Assembly (NCBI RefSeq): GCF_024807225.1 | Contig: NZ_JANUCO010000001.1 | Location: forward strand, 2,914,001 to 2,978,000 | DNA length: 64,000 nucleotides | Direction of reading: 5' to 3' | DNA from: Chryseobacterium ginsenosidimutans | Lineage (GTDB): Bacteria > Bacteroidota > Bacteroidia > Flavobacteriales > Weeksellaceae | In this document: in pieces, positions 44,567-53,954 of the stretch | How the letters are laid out: every line of letters starts with the position of its first letter | Position numbering within the stretch: the stretch's first letter is position 1 | The notes under the pieces: generated by a model | What the model saw: the letters and a program-made list of their open reading frames with translations, nothing else | What the model was told of the DNA's origin: nothing | Databases searched by the model: none | Position numbers and translations under genes: made by a program

Positions 44567-44588
44567 AACCGCAAGAAACTATGCGGTT
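44567..44588. terminator. Weak terminator between ribF and the GLPGLI gene
   Basis: AACCGC (44567-44572) pairs with GCGGTT (44583-44588), only six bp, with AT-rich flanks. Confidence 0.45.
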
Positions 44589-44664
44589 AATTTTTAAAGA
44601 AAAATTGAATTTCTTTTTGTTTATTCAATCTTGCATTTTGCTGTTACTTTATTGCATGATGTTT

Positions 44665-45489
44665 TTAATCTTCTAATTCAATGGGATTATGTCCTTTTTT
44701 TTCTGTTTCACTTATTTTCTGCTTTTCTTTTTGGTCTTGAAAAAATACTGTACCCATGCTTTCCAATTGGTATTTGGCATTGTCTCTAAAATTTGTCCTT
44801 GCTTGAGACAAGTCTTTTTTTGTAACCAGTTTTGCATTCTGATAATACCTTTCACTTACTGTTGTCATCTTTCCTTTTAACTTGGAGCTCGATATTGATT
44901 TTACCAATTCAAAATCATAATCTCCTGTTTTATCCGTTATTTTCACAATTAAACCTGGAAGACCGCTAAATTTGTATGGACCATAAGAAAAAGGAATTTT
45001 AGTTGCGTACCAAGCAGTCCAACCTCTTCCTTTATACTGTAGCTCTGCTTTCTTACAAGCAATAGAATTAATCATCTTAGTTTCATCAATGAGCTTCCAA
45101 TTATCAATTACAGGACTATTATAAGATAGCAAAGTCATTCCTATTGATTCGTAAAATTGTGAATTATCATTTGTTTGGATAATTAGAAAGTTAGATCTTG
45201 ACACTGGTATATTACTCAAATCAATCTGATTCTTATTCTTATTATATTTCACCATAAAAAGAGAATCAAATTTCAATCTATTTTCACTAATAAAAAAAGA
45301 ACGGCTATCACTTATTTGTAATGAATATAATTCTTTAATAATATAGTCCCGATTTAAAGTATTGGGTTTGTATTGAAGTAAATAAGTAAATTCTCCCCGT
45401 AACGAATCCTTTTTAGCTGTTTGAGAAAACGATACAGAGAAAACTAATAGAAATATAATTGTTAAAATTTGTTTTTTTGTAAAATTCAT
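44665..45489 (-). CDS. GLPGLI family exported protein
   Basis: 274 residues with a signal peptide (1-22, ending VSFS/QTA). Contains the family signature FSGLPGLIVKI at about 177-187, preceded by GRGWTAWYATKIPFSYGPYKF, which is typical of the family; the CKKAELQYKG segment before it is also conserved. GLPGLI proteins are small envelope proteins found almost only in Bacteroidota, often in several copies. Function unknown. Followed in reading direction by no linked gene, and preceded by a Cys-rich peptide gene. Confidence 0.88.
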   Translation of the reverse strand: MNFTKKQILTIIFLLVFSVSFSQTAKKDSLRGEFTYLLQYKPNTLNRDYIIKELYSLQISDSRSFFISENRLKFDSLFMVKYNKNKNQIDLSNIPVSRSNFLIIQTNDNSQFYESIGMTLLSYNSPVIDNWKLIDETKMINSIACKKAELQYKGRGWTAWYATKIPFSYGPYKFSGLPGLIVKITDKTGDYDFELVKSISSSKLKGKMTTVSERYYQNAKLVTKKDLSQARTNFRDNAKYQLESMGTVFFQDQKEKQKISETEKKGHNPIELED

Positions 45490-45684
45490 ACTCCTTTATT
45501 TATGAAGAACCGCCCAAAAAATCTTATGTTTACTTTAGTATTGGCCATTTGGTAAATGAACAGAGAATCTTTTGTTTAAAAATTCAAAAAGTAGCCAAAA
45601 GTAATTCTTTGAACGGTTTGTATTATTACTTTAGATTAATACAATTAATCAAGGTTTGTTCCTTCGTTGGGTTGCAAGCAATCG

Positions 45685-45981
45685 CTAAGGAGTAAATGGA
45701 CTGTTATACATACAATAATTATTTTGAATTTGCTGTGCCCAATCTATCCATTGATTAGCAGTCCAATCTTGACAAGTATATGCAGAAGTACAAGTTACTG
45801 TTACAGTTGCACATTCCCGTTTTTTTGCAGCTTTAGTTTTTAAAGTCGTTTTGTATTTATTCTTTGAGACAACTTCTTTTTTCTCTTCTGATTTCTTACC
45901 ATTCTCATATTTTGGAATGATCGTATTTGCACTTATGGTTCCTATTACCAAAATTCCTGCTAATAAAATTATTTTTTTCAT
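45685..45981 (-). CDS. Small Cys-rich exported peptide
   Basis: 98 residues. The signal peptide (1-18) is followed by a Lys-rich linker (28-55, KKSEEKKEVVSKNKYK and similar) and a short C-terminal domain with five cysteines (REC, VTCTSAYTCQDW, NNYCMY). It reads like a precursor with a charged propeptide and a compact disulfide-bonded end. Upstream of the GLPGLI gene and in the same direction, 195 bases apart. No family recognised; it might be a surface or bacteriocin-like peptide, but nothing proves processing. Confidence 0.6.
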   Translation of the reverse strand: MKKIILLAGILVIGTISANTIIPKYENGKKSEEKKEVVSKNKYKTTLKTKAAKKRECATVTVTCTSAYTCQDWTANQWIDWAQQIQNNYCMYNSPFTP

Positions 45982-46062
45982 GTAATCATTTTTAACTGTT
46001 AATAATAATTAATTTGTATTTAACCTTTTTTGTGCACTTGGTTTTAACACTTCAAATAAAAA

Positions 46063-46104
46063 AATAAAAAGTGATATTTACAATAGTAATTATCACTTTT
46101 TATT
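46063..46104. terminator. Long perfect hairpin, probable terminator
   Basis: AATAAAAAGTGATA (46063-46076) is exactly complementary to 46091-46104 (14 bp, 14-base loop). It lies about 100 bases after the stop of the minus-strand MmcQ/YjbR gene, with T-rich ends on both strands. Confidence 0.7.
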
Positions 46105-46204
46105 GACAATTTATTATGTTAATCAACTAATTATATGATAGTTATATTTAAATACACATCATAACTAAATAAAAATAATTGAATTATTTTAACTAAAATG
46201 ATTA

Positions 46205-46558
46205 TTAAGAATTTTCTATCTCTTCTTTCGCTTTTTTCGTCATCGAATTAAACACCAATTCATAAGACTGGTTGATAAGCTGTAAGATAAGATCTCTTTT
46301 CAATCCATCTACCATTACAGAATTCCAATGGGTTTTATTCATATGAAATGCTCCTGTAATTTGTGGATGTTGCTCACGAAGTTCTGCGCTCCATTCCGGA
46401 TCGGTTTTTACGTTAATGCTTAAAGGTTGCTTTTCCAAAGACATCAATAAAAACATTTTTGTTCCTACTTTCAGAACAAGGGTTACATTATCAAAAGGAA
46501 AAGTTTCGGTAACCCCTTTTTTAGCAAGACAGTAATCTAAAATTTCGTTGGCATCCAT
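46205..46558 (-). CDS. MmcQ/YjbR family protein
   Basis: 117 residues, the usual length. It begins with the family pattern ILDYCLAKKGVTETFPFD, then VLKVGTKMFLLMSL, and the C-terminal half has HMNKTHWNSVMVDG with the conserved His/Trp pair. CyaY-like fold with possible DNA binding; biological role unclear. A -7 element (TAAATTTG on the minus strand, 46611-46618) precedes it. Single-gene transcript, divergent from the reductase gene. Confidence 0.87.
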   Translation of the reverse strand: MDANEILDYCLAKKGVTETFPFDNVTLVLKVGTKMFLLMSLEKQPLSINVKTDPEWSAELREQHPQITGAFHMNKTHWNSVMVDGLKRDLILQLINQSYELVFNSMTKKAKEEIENS

Positions 46559-46659
46559 ATTTTTATGAGTAATAAATAATTGGTAATGAGTAATATTTTT
46601 TACTTTGCTTCAAATTTAGTAAATTTAAGAAAGAAACATCACCACAGCAAACTACAATT

Positions 46660-47316
46660 ATGAAAGCTTTAATAATCGGTGCAACGGGCGCTACAGGAAA
46701 AGATTTGGTTAATCAGTTACTCAATGATAAAGATTTTGAAGAAGTCGATATTTTTGTAAGAAAACCTATTGATATTCAAAATGATAAGCTAAAAACTCAT
46801 GTTGTAAATTTTGAAAATCCTGAAGAATGGAAAAATCTGGTGAAAGGTGACGTTGTTTTTTCCTGTCTTGGTACGACTTTAAAAACTGCAGGAAGTAAGG
46901 AAGCTCAAAGGAAAGTCGATTATGATTATCAATACCAGTTTGCAAAAGCTGCCAAAGAAAATAATGTTGACGATTATATTTTGGTTTCCGCTTACGGAGC
47001 CGATCCAAAATCGAGAATTTTTTATTCTAAAATGAAAGGTGAACTGGAAGAAGCTGTAAAACAGTTACATTTCAATAAAATAACCATTTTCAACCCCGGA
47101 ATGCTGGAGAGAAAAGATTCTGACAGAACCGGAGAAGTTTTAGGAAGCAGAATTATAAAATTTGCTAATAAAATCGGGTTATTGGAAAGCCAAAAACCCT
47201 TACCAACAGATATTTTAGCCAAAGCAATGATTAATTCTTCGAAGATCAAAAGCAATGGGTATTCTAATATAAAACTGGGAAATATTTTTTGTTTTGCGAA
47301 GAAAACGAATGAATAA
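46660..47316 (+). CDS. NAD(P)-binding atypical short-chain reductase
   Basis: 218 residues, Rossmann-fold protein of the YwnB/HTATIP2-like type. GATGATGKDL (7-16) binds the cofactor phosphate; VVFSCLGTT (about 64-72) and DYILVSAYGAD (about 107-117) match positions in the NAD(P)H-binding family where a full Tyr-x3-Lys catalytic pair is not required. IFYSKMKGELEEAV supplies a Ser-Lys-type pattern. Substrate unknown. Converges on the peroxidase gene across a palindrome. Confidence 0.8.
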   Translation: MKALIIGATGATGKDLVNQLLNDKDFEEVDIFVRKPIDIQNDKLKTHVVNFENPEEWKNLVKGDVVFSCLGTTLKTAGSKEAQRKVDYDYQYQFAKAAKENNVDDYILVSAYGADPKSRIFYSKMKGELEEAVKQLHFNKITIFNPGMLERKDSDRTGEVLGSRIIKFANKIGLLESQKPLPTDILAKAMINSSKIKSNGYSNIKLGNIFCFAKKTNE

Positions 47317-47318
47317 CT

Positions 47319-47400
47319 CAATGTAACAATCTAATAATGTATCAGTTTAACAATAACCAAATTCAACATTGGTACATTGCTAAACTGATATATTGGTAAA
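47319..47400. repeat. Palindromic repeat between convergent genes
   Basis: ATGTATCAGTTTA near 47338 faces TAAACTGATATAT near 47381, with TGTAAC and GGTACATTG words as in the elements at 43526 and 49475. It fills the whole gap and probably stops transcription from both sides. Confidence 0.55.
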
Positions 47401-47403
47401 CTA

Positions 47404-47982
47404 TTACTTCAAATACTTTGTAATCGCTTCATCCGTAGGTTTTGTAGTACTTACGAAAGAGTCAACTAATTTTCCGTTTTCGTCGATTAAGAATTTTGTG
47501 AAATTCCAAAGGATGGTTGTATTTTTTACTCCGTTTAAGTCTTTTTCGGTTAAATATTTAAAGATAGGAGCGGTATCATCCCCTTTTACAGAAACTTTAG
47601 AAGCTAAAGGAAATGTTACGCCATAATTTTTCTGACAAAAAGCACCAATTTCGTGGTTTGTTCCTGGTTCTTGTCCTCCAAAATTGTTTGCAGGAAAACC
47701 TACAATTACCAATTTATCTTTATATTCCTCATAAACTTTCTCAAGATCAGCATATTGCGGAGTAAATCCACATTCTGAAGCTGTATTTACGATAAGGATT
47801 TTCTTTCCTTTAAAATCTGCAAAGTTGATTTGTTTTCCCTCTTCAAGAGCATCAACTTTGAAATCGTATATTGATTTTCCCATAAGTTCTTTGGTTTTGG
47901 CTTTAGACGCATCGCTCTTTTTCTGAGCGCAACTATTGAAAAATGCCACAAAAGAAAGCAGCACTAAAAACAATTTTTTCAT
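47404..47982 (-). CDS. Glutathione peroxidase-family lipoprotein peroxidase
   Basis: 192 residues. Lipobox FFNSC (Cys18) suggests a lipid-anchored envelope enzyme, unusual because most relatives are cytoplasmic. Thioredoxin-fold peroxidase with the peroxidatic Cys71 in NTASECGFT, then FPANNFGGQEPG (Gln site) and WNFTKFLID (Trp and Asn of the tetrad). As a Cys enzyme without selenium it probably uses thioredoxin-like electron donors. 21 bases downstream of the LolA-like gene, so both are in one operon. Confidence 0.9.
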   Translation of the reverse strand: MKKLFLVLLSFVAFFNSCAQKKSDASKAKTKELMGKSIYDFKVDALEEGKQINFADFKGKKILIVNTASECGFTPQYADLEKVYEEYKDKLVIVGFPANNFGGQEPGTNHEIGAFCQKNYGVTFPLASKVSVKGDDTAPIFKYLTEKDLNGVKNTTILWNFTKFLIDENGKLVDSFVSTTKPTDEAITKYLK

Positions 47983-48003
47983 AACTAAATTTTATTTTAT
48001 TAA

Positions 48004-48666
48004 TTAAAATTTAAACGTATTGGCAGGAAATACTTTATTCACATCAATCCTGTTGAGCAGCATGACGTAATCTCCGTCTTTCTTTGCGCTTGAAGATTCA
48101 ATTCTGAAGGGCATTGAAAAATTTCCTATTTTTTTGTAATCAGAGTATATTAAAGCTTCATCTTTTTTCACTTCTTTTAAAAGCATATAGCTTTTTGTAT
48201 CGAAATAATAGATGTTTTTATTTACGTTTTTCGTTAATTCAACTTTATGACAATAAATCTCTCCTATTTTTTCTTTACCTAAATATTTTGCTTCAAAACC
48301 TTTATTTTCCCAATCTATAAAGTCATTGTCGAAGCTTTCCGGCACGTATTCTGCGTATTCCTGAACTTTATTGGTTGCATAGTTCATTGCATAGCCTTTC
48401 GTTCCGTCGTAGCCTTCAATGGCTGTATCTTTTCCGTTAATGGTAATAACGGTTTTTGTAAGATTCGGGCGTTGTTGGTATATTTTAATAGGATATTCAT
48501 CTTTGATTCCCAAGATTACTTTCCCCTGAAGCAATACTGAATTCAATAATTTCCAATTGGTTAATCCTCCGGATAATTCAATATTTTTATCTATAATTTC
48601 CTTTGCAGTCTGAGCAAAAGACAATTGCGAAAATATCAGGACGAATACTAAAAGTAATTTCTTCAT
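48004..48666 (-). CDS. LolA/LppX-like outer-membrane lipoprotein-sorting type protein
   Basis: 220 residues with a signal peptide (1-18, ending LSFA/QTA). Incomplete-barrel pattern of the lipoprotein-sorting family: TAKEIIDKNIELSGG, then paired strands (NLTKTVITINGKDTAIEGYDG, GYAMNYATNKV), and the C-terminal KKIGNFSMPFRIES, as seen in DUF4292/LolA-like proteins of Bacteroidota. It presumably carries a lipid or lipoprotein in the periplasm. Minus-strand -7 element at 48686-48693. First gene of an operon with the peroxidase. Confidence 0.7.
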   Translation of the reverse strand: MKKLLLVFVLIFSQLSFAQTAKEIIDKNIELSGGLTNWKLLNSVLLQGKVILGIKDEYPIKIYQQRPNLTKTVITINGKDTAIEGYDGTKGYAMNYATNKVQEYAEYVPESFDNDFIDWENKGFEAKYLGKEKIGEIYCHKVELTKNVNKNIYYFDTKSYMLLKEVKKDEALIYSDYKKIGNFSMPFRIESSSAKKDGDYVMLLNRIDVNKVFPANTFKF

Positions 48667-48737
48667 TAATTCAATTTTATCAATTCAAATATAGCGTTTT
48701 AAAGCTTTACCAATGTATCAATCTGGCAATTTACCGA

Positions 48738-49466
48738 TTATTCTGAGATTATTTTTCTGGCTTTCTCAAGATCTTCCGGCGTATCGATTCCCACTCCGAT
48801 GAAATTGGTTTCTATCAGCTTGATTTTCATGCCATATTCAAGATAACGGATGCATTCTATTTTTTCTGAAATTTCCAAAGGTTTCATTTCTAATTTTGAA
48901 AACTGAATCAAAGCGTGTTTTCTGAAAGCATAAACACCGATGTGTTTAAAATAATTGACGTCATAAGAAACTTCCCTGTGAAAAGGAATCACAGAACGGC
49001 TGAAATACAATGCAAAACCATTATTATCGGTAATTACTTTTACATTATTTGGGTTTTCAATTTCCTCTTTTTCAGTCAGTTGTATTTTTAATGAAGCTAA
49101 AGAAATTTCCTGATTTTCATCATTATGGAAAACTTCAATTAACTGTTGTAAAGGTTCTAATTTAAGAAAAGGCTCATCACCCTGAACGTTGATAACAATA
49201 TCACAATCAATATTTTGTACAGCTTCTGCGATTCGGTCGCTTCCCGTTTCGTGTTGACCGGTCATGACTGCTTTTCCGCCGTTTTTTACAATTTCATCAA
49301 AAATAATTTCCGAATCTGTCGCTACAAAAACTTCATCAAATAAACCTGTTTCCACAACATTCTGATAGGTTGTTGTGATAACCGTTTTTTCGCCCAACAT
49401 CTGCATGAGTTTTGCCGGAAAACGGCTTGCTTCGTAACGCGCGGGAATGACTGCGATGATTTTCAT
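48738..49466 (-). CDS. kdsB: CMP-KDO synthetase KdsB
   Basis: 242 residues from the ATG at 49466; a longer frame adds a 16-residue leader from the repeat region and is rejected. Activates KDO with CTP for lipopolysaccharide assembly. Motifs: IPARYEASRFPAKLM (6-20), the GSDRIAEAV block, INVQGDEPFL, and the C-terminal IGVGIDTPEDLEKA. It completes, with kdsA at 28185, two non-adjacent steps of the KDO route. Separated from the aminotransferase by a perfect 20-bp hairpin. Confidence 0.95.
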   Translation of the reverse strand: MKIIAVIPARYEASRFPAKLMQMLGEKTVITTTYQNVVETGLFDEVFVATDSEIIFDEIVKNGGKAVMTGQHETGSDRIAEAVQNIDCDIVINVQGDEPFLKLEPLQQLIEVFHNDENQEISLASLKIQLTEKEEIENPNNVKVITDNNGFALYFSRSVIPFHREVSYDVNYFKHIGVYAFRKHALIQFSKLEMKPLEISEKIECIRYLEYGMKIKLIETNFIGVGIDTPEDLEKARKIISE

Positions 49467-49488
49467 GATTCTAATGTAACAATTTAAA

Positions 49489-49536
49489 AATCTAACCGTG
49501 TAACAATTTACCAATTAATTGTTACACGGTTAGATT
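49489..49536. repeat. 48-bp perfect palindrome
   Basis: The 20-base arm 49489-49508 (AATCTAACCGTGTAACAATT) is exactly complementary to 49517-49536, with an eight-base loop. On the minus strand it is followed by TTTTTAAATTG, so it may terminate the aminotransferase gene just upstream. It shares words with the repeats at 43526 and 47319. Confidence 0.75.
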
Positions 49537-49551
49537 GGTATATTATATTTT

Positions 49552-50805
49552 TTATTTTAAAGCGTTTAAAGCTGTTTCCAATTTCGGCATCATTGCAGAA
49601 ATCTCTTCAGTAGCCAAACCTCCAACAGAAGCTCTGAACCAAGGCTCAGACTTTGCTTCTCCGAAAGCAGAGAAAGGAACCAAAGCAACTCCTGCTTCAT
49701 TGATTAAATAGAATACCAAATCAGAAGAATTTCCGATAACGGTACCGTCCGGTTTTGTTTTCCCGATATAATCTAATTTAATTGTCAAGTAAAGAGCGCC
49801 CATCGGTTCAATACTGTCAACAGCAAGACCTTTTCCTTTTAAATCCTGAATTCCACCGTGAAGAACTTTTAAGCTAGCTTCTAGTTTCCCTTTGAAATCT
49901 TCAACGAAAGCATTTACATCGTCCGGATTTTCAAAATATTTTGCAGTAGCTTCTTGTTCCGGTTTTGGCGCCCAAGCTCCAACGTGCGTTAAAAGCGCTT
50001 TCATTTTATCTAAAATATGAGCCGGACCGAATCCCCAACCAACACGAACTCCCGTTGCAGCAAGGCATTTTGAGATCCCATCGATATAAATTGTATATTC
50101 TCTCATTTCAGGGAAAAGAGACACAGGATCCACGTGTTCTGCACCAAAAGTAAGGTTAGAATAAATCTGGTCATACATTAAATACAACGGTTTTTCGTCT
50201 TCCCCTCTTTTTTTGTTTTCCGCTAAAATCAATTCGCAGATTTCTGAAAGCTGATCTTTTGTAAACATCGTTCCAGTCGGGTTTAAAGGCGAACAAAGCG
50301 CTACCAGAACTGCTCCCTCCAAATGAGGTCTTAAATCATCCGCAGTCGGAAGGAAATTATTTTCCTGAGTGGTTTTCACTTCTACTGCATCCGCTGAAGT
50401 AAGATAAGCATAATGATTGTTGTTCCAAGATGGTGTAGGATAAACTACTTTATCTCCTTCGTCTACAATCGTTTTGTAAACCGCATAGATCAAAGGTCTT
50501 GAACCAGCCGTGATCAAGATGTCATTTGGAGAATAATCTAAATTCCATCTTGTTTTCAGGTCTTTAGAAACTTCTTTTCTTAAAGATAAAAGTCCATTTG
50601 CAGGCGGATAATTTGTCAGATTATTCTGATAAGCTTTCTGAATTTCCTCCTTCAATTTTGCCGGAATCGGATAAATATTAGAATTTAAATCACCAATCGT
50701 AAGATTAGCAATCTCCGCTCCTTTCGCCTTTAAATCATTTACTTCATTACCAATTTTTACAATTTCAGAACCGATCAGGTTCGCCGCTAATTTTGAAACT
50801 TTCAC
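49552..50805 (-). CDS. Class I/II aminotransferase
   Basis: 417 residues, fold-type I. NPTG (175-178) and YDQIYSNL (211-218) bind the cofactor and Lys246 in IDGISKCLAATGVRVGW forms the aldimine. C-terminal Arg (PWFRASVG) is the carboxylate-binding arginine. The overall layout is like aspartate/aromatic or branched-chain aminotransferases of subgroup I; which amino acid it uses cannot be decided from sequence. Bounded by a palindrome on one side and the frameshifted lipoprotein on the other. Confidence 0.88.
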   Translation of the reverse strand: MKVSKLAANLIGSEIVKIGNEVNDLKAKGAEIANLTIGDLNSNIYPIPAKLKEEIQKAYQNNLTNYPPANGLLSLRKEVSKDLKTRWNLDYSPNDILITAGSRPLIYAVYKTIVDEGDKVVYPTPSWNNNHYAYLTSADAVEVKTTQENNFLPTADDLRPHLEGAVLVALCSPLNPTGTMFTKDQLSEICELILAENKKRGEDEKPLYLMYDQIYSNLTFGAEHVDPVSLFPEMREYTIYIDGISKCLAATGVRVGWGFGPAHILDKMKALLTHVGAWAPKPEQEATAKYFENPDDVNAFVEDFKGKLEASLKVLHGGIQDLKGKGLAVDSIEPMGALYLTIKLDYIGKTKPDGTVIGNSSDLVFYLINEAGVALVPFSAFGEAKSEPWFRASVGGLATEEISAMMPKLETALNALK

Positions 50806-50828
50806 TTTATTATTATTTATAAATTTAT

Positions 50829-51738
50829 TTAATATTGTCTTTCAATATCGATCTTTTTATGAATTTCTTCATCAGAAAGATGTGCATCATAAAGGTTCAT
50901 TAATTCTTTTGCTTTTTTAGCAGCATTAGAATTGGGATATTTTTTAATTATTCTGTTAAATTCCTGTCTGTTTTCATCATACAAAGTTCCGTCAGAATGT
51001 TCGTGAGTCGGTGTATTATCCATTCCGAATAAATAATCGTACAAATAACTGTTGTACATTTCTTTTACTCTGGAAATTAAATGACTTTTAGGATATCTTT
51101 TCATGAAATTCTCCCAAAATATCGTTCTGTCTCCCAATTCTTTCCAGGAAATCACCAATCCTGCATCCGCAGAATAAAGACCTTCACTTTCTTTTGATAA
51201 CTGCTGAATATAATCATTATAATCGGGAGTCACTTTATCCTTAAATACAGAAAAATAATGATCGGGCAACGACCAGATTTCGGTGTACCCTTCTCCTATT
51301 TCCATAAATTCAAGACCTCCTTTCTTAAGTTCTGCGCTTAGTTTCTTTATATTTTCCGGAAACTTGTAGCCCTTACTTTCAGCATCATAATAATTGATAT
51401 ATTCATCTAAAATATTTCCCAAAGTTCCACTTAAACAAGCTGTATATTTATCACGAATTTTTACATAATCTTCGTATAATTTATCATTCTGTTCAGGCGT
51501 ATTCTGAGCAATTTCTTTTTCGGTTTTACTTTTATACCATTGAAGAGCTGTAATATAATCTTCTGTTTTATTTTTAGAAGAACATGCAGTATCAATAGGT
51601 TTTAGCAGATCTTCCGTAGGTTTCTGCCTTTGAAACCGTATCATTCACAGTTTTCTTTTCAATAGTTTTTGCTTCTTCTTTTTTACAGGAAAAAACAAAA
51701 ACCAACAGAATAAAAGCTGCAAAAATATTCTTAATCAT
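50829..51738 (-). pseudogene. Exported lipoprotein with TPR-like body, frameshifted
   Basis: 302 residues once joined. The true start is the ATG at 51738, which encodes a lipoprotein signal MIKNIFAAFILLVFVFSCKK (Cys18). That frame stops within about 50 codons. The body continues in another frame with PTEDLLKPIDTACSSKNKTE, best joined at the TTT run 51621-51623 (AAA in the coding direction) if one base is removed. The body is helical and acidic with a C-terminal NSNAAKKAKELMNLYDAHLS repeat-like segment. No family recognised. Same error pattern as menB. Confidence 0.7.
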
Positions 51739-51747
51739 TTTTTGAAA

Positions 51748-53463
51748 TTAATCTAATTTCAAATCTTTTTTTACGTCTTCAATCTTAGCTTCCAACGATT
51801 TTAATTTATCTTTAAAATCTGATTCAGAAGCAATCGAATCTTTTACGGAGATATAAAATTTAATCTTCGGTTCTGTTCCTGAAGGTCTTACGCAAACTTT
51901 TGTTCCGTCCTGAGTATAATAAATCAATACATTCGATTTTGGAATGTCGTTCATTACTTTTTTCTGATTTTCTGAAACCACAAAATTAGTCTGCTCCTTA
52001 AAATCCTTCACTTCTTCTACCAACGAACCCGCCAATTCTTTCGGCGGATTTTCACGGAAATTCTTCATCATATTCTGAATTTCTTCCGCTCCGTCTCTTC
52101 CTTTTCTCACCAAATTCACCAAACCTTCGTAGTACATTCCGGTTTCCTCGTAAATTTCGATAAGATATTGATACATCGTTCTTCCGTTTGCTTTACACCA
52201 AGCTGCAATTTCGCAAGCCAGAACGATACTTCCGCAAGAATCTTTATCACGAACGAAATCTCCCGTCATAAATCCGAAACTTTCTTCGCCACCGCAAATA
52301 AATTTCTCTCTTCCTTCAACATCGCGAATCATTTTTCCGATCCATTTGAACCCTGTTAATCCAGCTTTACATTGAACACCGAATTTCTGAGCAATATCAA
52401 AGAAAATATCAGAAGTCACGATTGTAGAACCGATAAATTCTTTTCCTGTGATTTTTCCCTGCTTTCTCCATTCATTCAAAATATAATACGTTAAGATCGT
52501 ATTACATTGATTTCCATTTAGTAACTGAATTTCACCCTCCAAATTTCTAACAGCAATTCCCAATCTGTCGCCATCCGGATCTGTTCCGATAACGATGTCT
52601 GCATTGGTTATTTTTGCAAGATCCATCGCCATTTCCAACGCTGCAGGTTCTTCAGGGTTGGGAGAATCTACCGTCGGGAAATTTCCACTAGGAATCATTT
52701 GCTCTTTAACCAAATCGATTTTCTTGAAACCTGCTTTTCTCAACGCTTGAGGAACTGTCGTATACGTCGTACCGTGGATTGATGTGAAAACAATATTTAA
52801 ATTTTCTTTCCCAACATTCTGATACGTAGAGTTTTCGATACAAGCATCGATATAAACTTCATCCTGCTCTTCTCCGATCCATTCGATCAGATCATCGTTT
52901 CCGTCAAATTTAATCTCATCAAATTTCACCGAATATACTTCATTAATGATCGCTTCATCATGTGGCGGAACGATTTGCGCGCCGTCATTCCAATATACTT
53001 TATACCCGTTGTATTCAGGCGGATTGTGAGAAGCCGTCAATACAATTCCTCCGTTACATTTTTTATCACGAACCGTGAAAGACAATTCCGGAGTCGGTCT
53101 GTGATCCTTGAAAAGCAATACTTTAATTCCGTTTGCCGTTAAAACATCAGCCACCAATTTTCCGAATTCTCTCGAATTATGTCTTACGTCATAAGCAATC
53201 GCCACACTGATTTCTTCTCCTCTAAATTGCTTTAACATGTAATTCGCAAGTCCCTGTGTAGCTTGACCTAACGTATATTTATTTAAACGATTAGTTCCGA
53301 CACCCATAATTCCACGCATTCCTCCTGTTCCGAACTCAAGTTCTCTGTAAAAAGAGTCTTCCAAATCAGGCGAATTGCTGTCAATTAATAATTGAACAGC
53401 ATCTCTCGTTTCTTTATCGAATGTATCACTTAACCAAAGTTTTGCTTTTTCTAATGTTGACAT
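51748..53463 (-). CDS. Alpha-D-phosphohexomutase (phosphoglucomutase/phosphomannomutase)
   Basis: 571 residues from the ATG at 53463; a 24-residue upstream extension lies in a repeat and is rejected. Phosphoserine Ser145 in LTASHNP carries the phosphate, DPDGDRLG binds Mg2+, GGEESFGF reads the sugar and RPSGTEPK near the C-terminus binds phosphate. It interconverts hexose 1- and 6-phosphates for glycan and cell-wall precursors. Length fits the bacterial phosphoglucomutase-2-type group. Confidence 0.93.
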   Translation of the reverse strand: MSTLEKAKLWLSDTFDKETRDAVQLLIDSNSPDLEDSFYRELEFGTGGMRGIMGVGTNRLNKYTLGQATQGLANYMLKQFRGEEISVAIAYDVRHNSREFGKLVADVLTANGIKVLLFKDHRPTPELSFTVRDKKCNGGIVLTASHNPPEYNGYKVYWNDGAQIVPPHDEAIINEVYSVKFDEIKFDGNDDLIEWIGEEQDEVYIDACIENSTYQNVGKENLNIVFTSIHGTTYTTVPQALRKAGFKKIDLVKEQMIPSGNFPTVDSPNPEEPAALEMAMDLAKITNADIVIGTDPDGDRLGIAVRNLEGEIQLLNGNQCNTILTYYILNEWRKQGKITGKEFIGSTIVTSDIFFDIAQKFGVQCKAGLTGFKWIGKMIRDVEGREKFICGGEESFGFMTGDFVRDKDSCGSIVLACEIAAWCKANGRTMYQYLIEIYEETGMYYEGLVNLVRKGRDGAEEIQNMMKNFRENPPKELAGSLVEEVKDFKEQTNFVVSENQKKVMNDIPKSNVLIYYTQDGTKVCVRPSGTEPKIKFYISVKDSIASESDFKDKLKSLEAKIEDVKKDLKLD

Positions 53464-53484
53464 ATTATATTTTGTGTATTTTTT

Positions 53485-53514
53485 GGCTGGAAGTTGGGAG
53501 ATTGAGGATGGAAG
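53485..53514. repeat. Left inverted repeat of the four-helix-bundle cassette
   Basis: 30 bases starting GGCTGGAAG and ending GAGGATGGAAG. The reverse complement of 53955-53984 matches at 26 of 30 positions. A short hairpin (GCTGGAAGTT with AACTTCCAGC at 53535-53544) lies at this end. Confidence 0.7.
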
Positions 53515-53551
53515 TTTTCCAACTTCAAACTTCAAACTTCCAGCTAATATT

Positions 53552-53911
53552 TTATAATTCTTTTATTTGGTTTCTAAATGCTATAATCTGATTCATAAGA
53601 CTATAACTGTCATTATATAATTTATTAAAATCTTCTTCTGAGATGTATTTTCTGTTTTTTGCTTTGTACAGACATGTTACAACTTCAGCCAAAGAACGGA
53701 TTGAGTATCCTAAAAACTTTCTAAACTCTAATCTTGACTGTAAAATACTTCCTTCAGAAATATTAAGTGCTATAGAATCAGAGGCTCTTCTAATTTGTGA
53801 GGTTAAATTAAAGGATTCATCTTTTGGAAAATTTTGAGATAATTTAAAAATATGCTCTCCAAAATCCATAGATTTTTGCCAAATAATCAGTTTCTCAAAT
53901 TTGAAACTCAT
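53552..53911 (-). CDS. Four-helix-bundle protein (S23 / IVP family)
   Basis: 119 residues of the four-helix-bundle family first seen in intervening sequences of 23S rRNA and related in fold to bAvd of diversity-generating retroelements. Start FKFEKLIIWQKSMDFGEHIFKL and the core TSQIRRASDSIALNISEGS are characteristic. The protein family has no established enzyme activity; nucleic-acid binding is suspected. The gene is enclosed by 30-bp inverted repeats, which suggests a small mobile unit. Confidence 0.88.
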   Translation of the reverse strand: MSFKFEKLIIWQKSMDFGEHIFKLSQNFPKDESFNLTSQIRRASDSIALNISEGSILQSRLEFRKFLGYSIRSLAEVVTCLYKAKNRKYISEEDFNKLYNDSYSLMNQIIAFRNQIKEL

Positions 53912-53954
53912 CAGTTACTATTTTTTTCATCATAATGTTTGTGTGTTTTAGTTT

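Noticed and set aside
53552..53911. Intervening sequence of a 23S rRNA gene
   Set aside because: The four-helix-bundle gene is not inside rRNA; no rRNA sequence is in the window.
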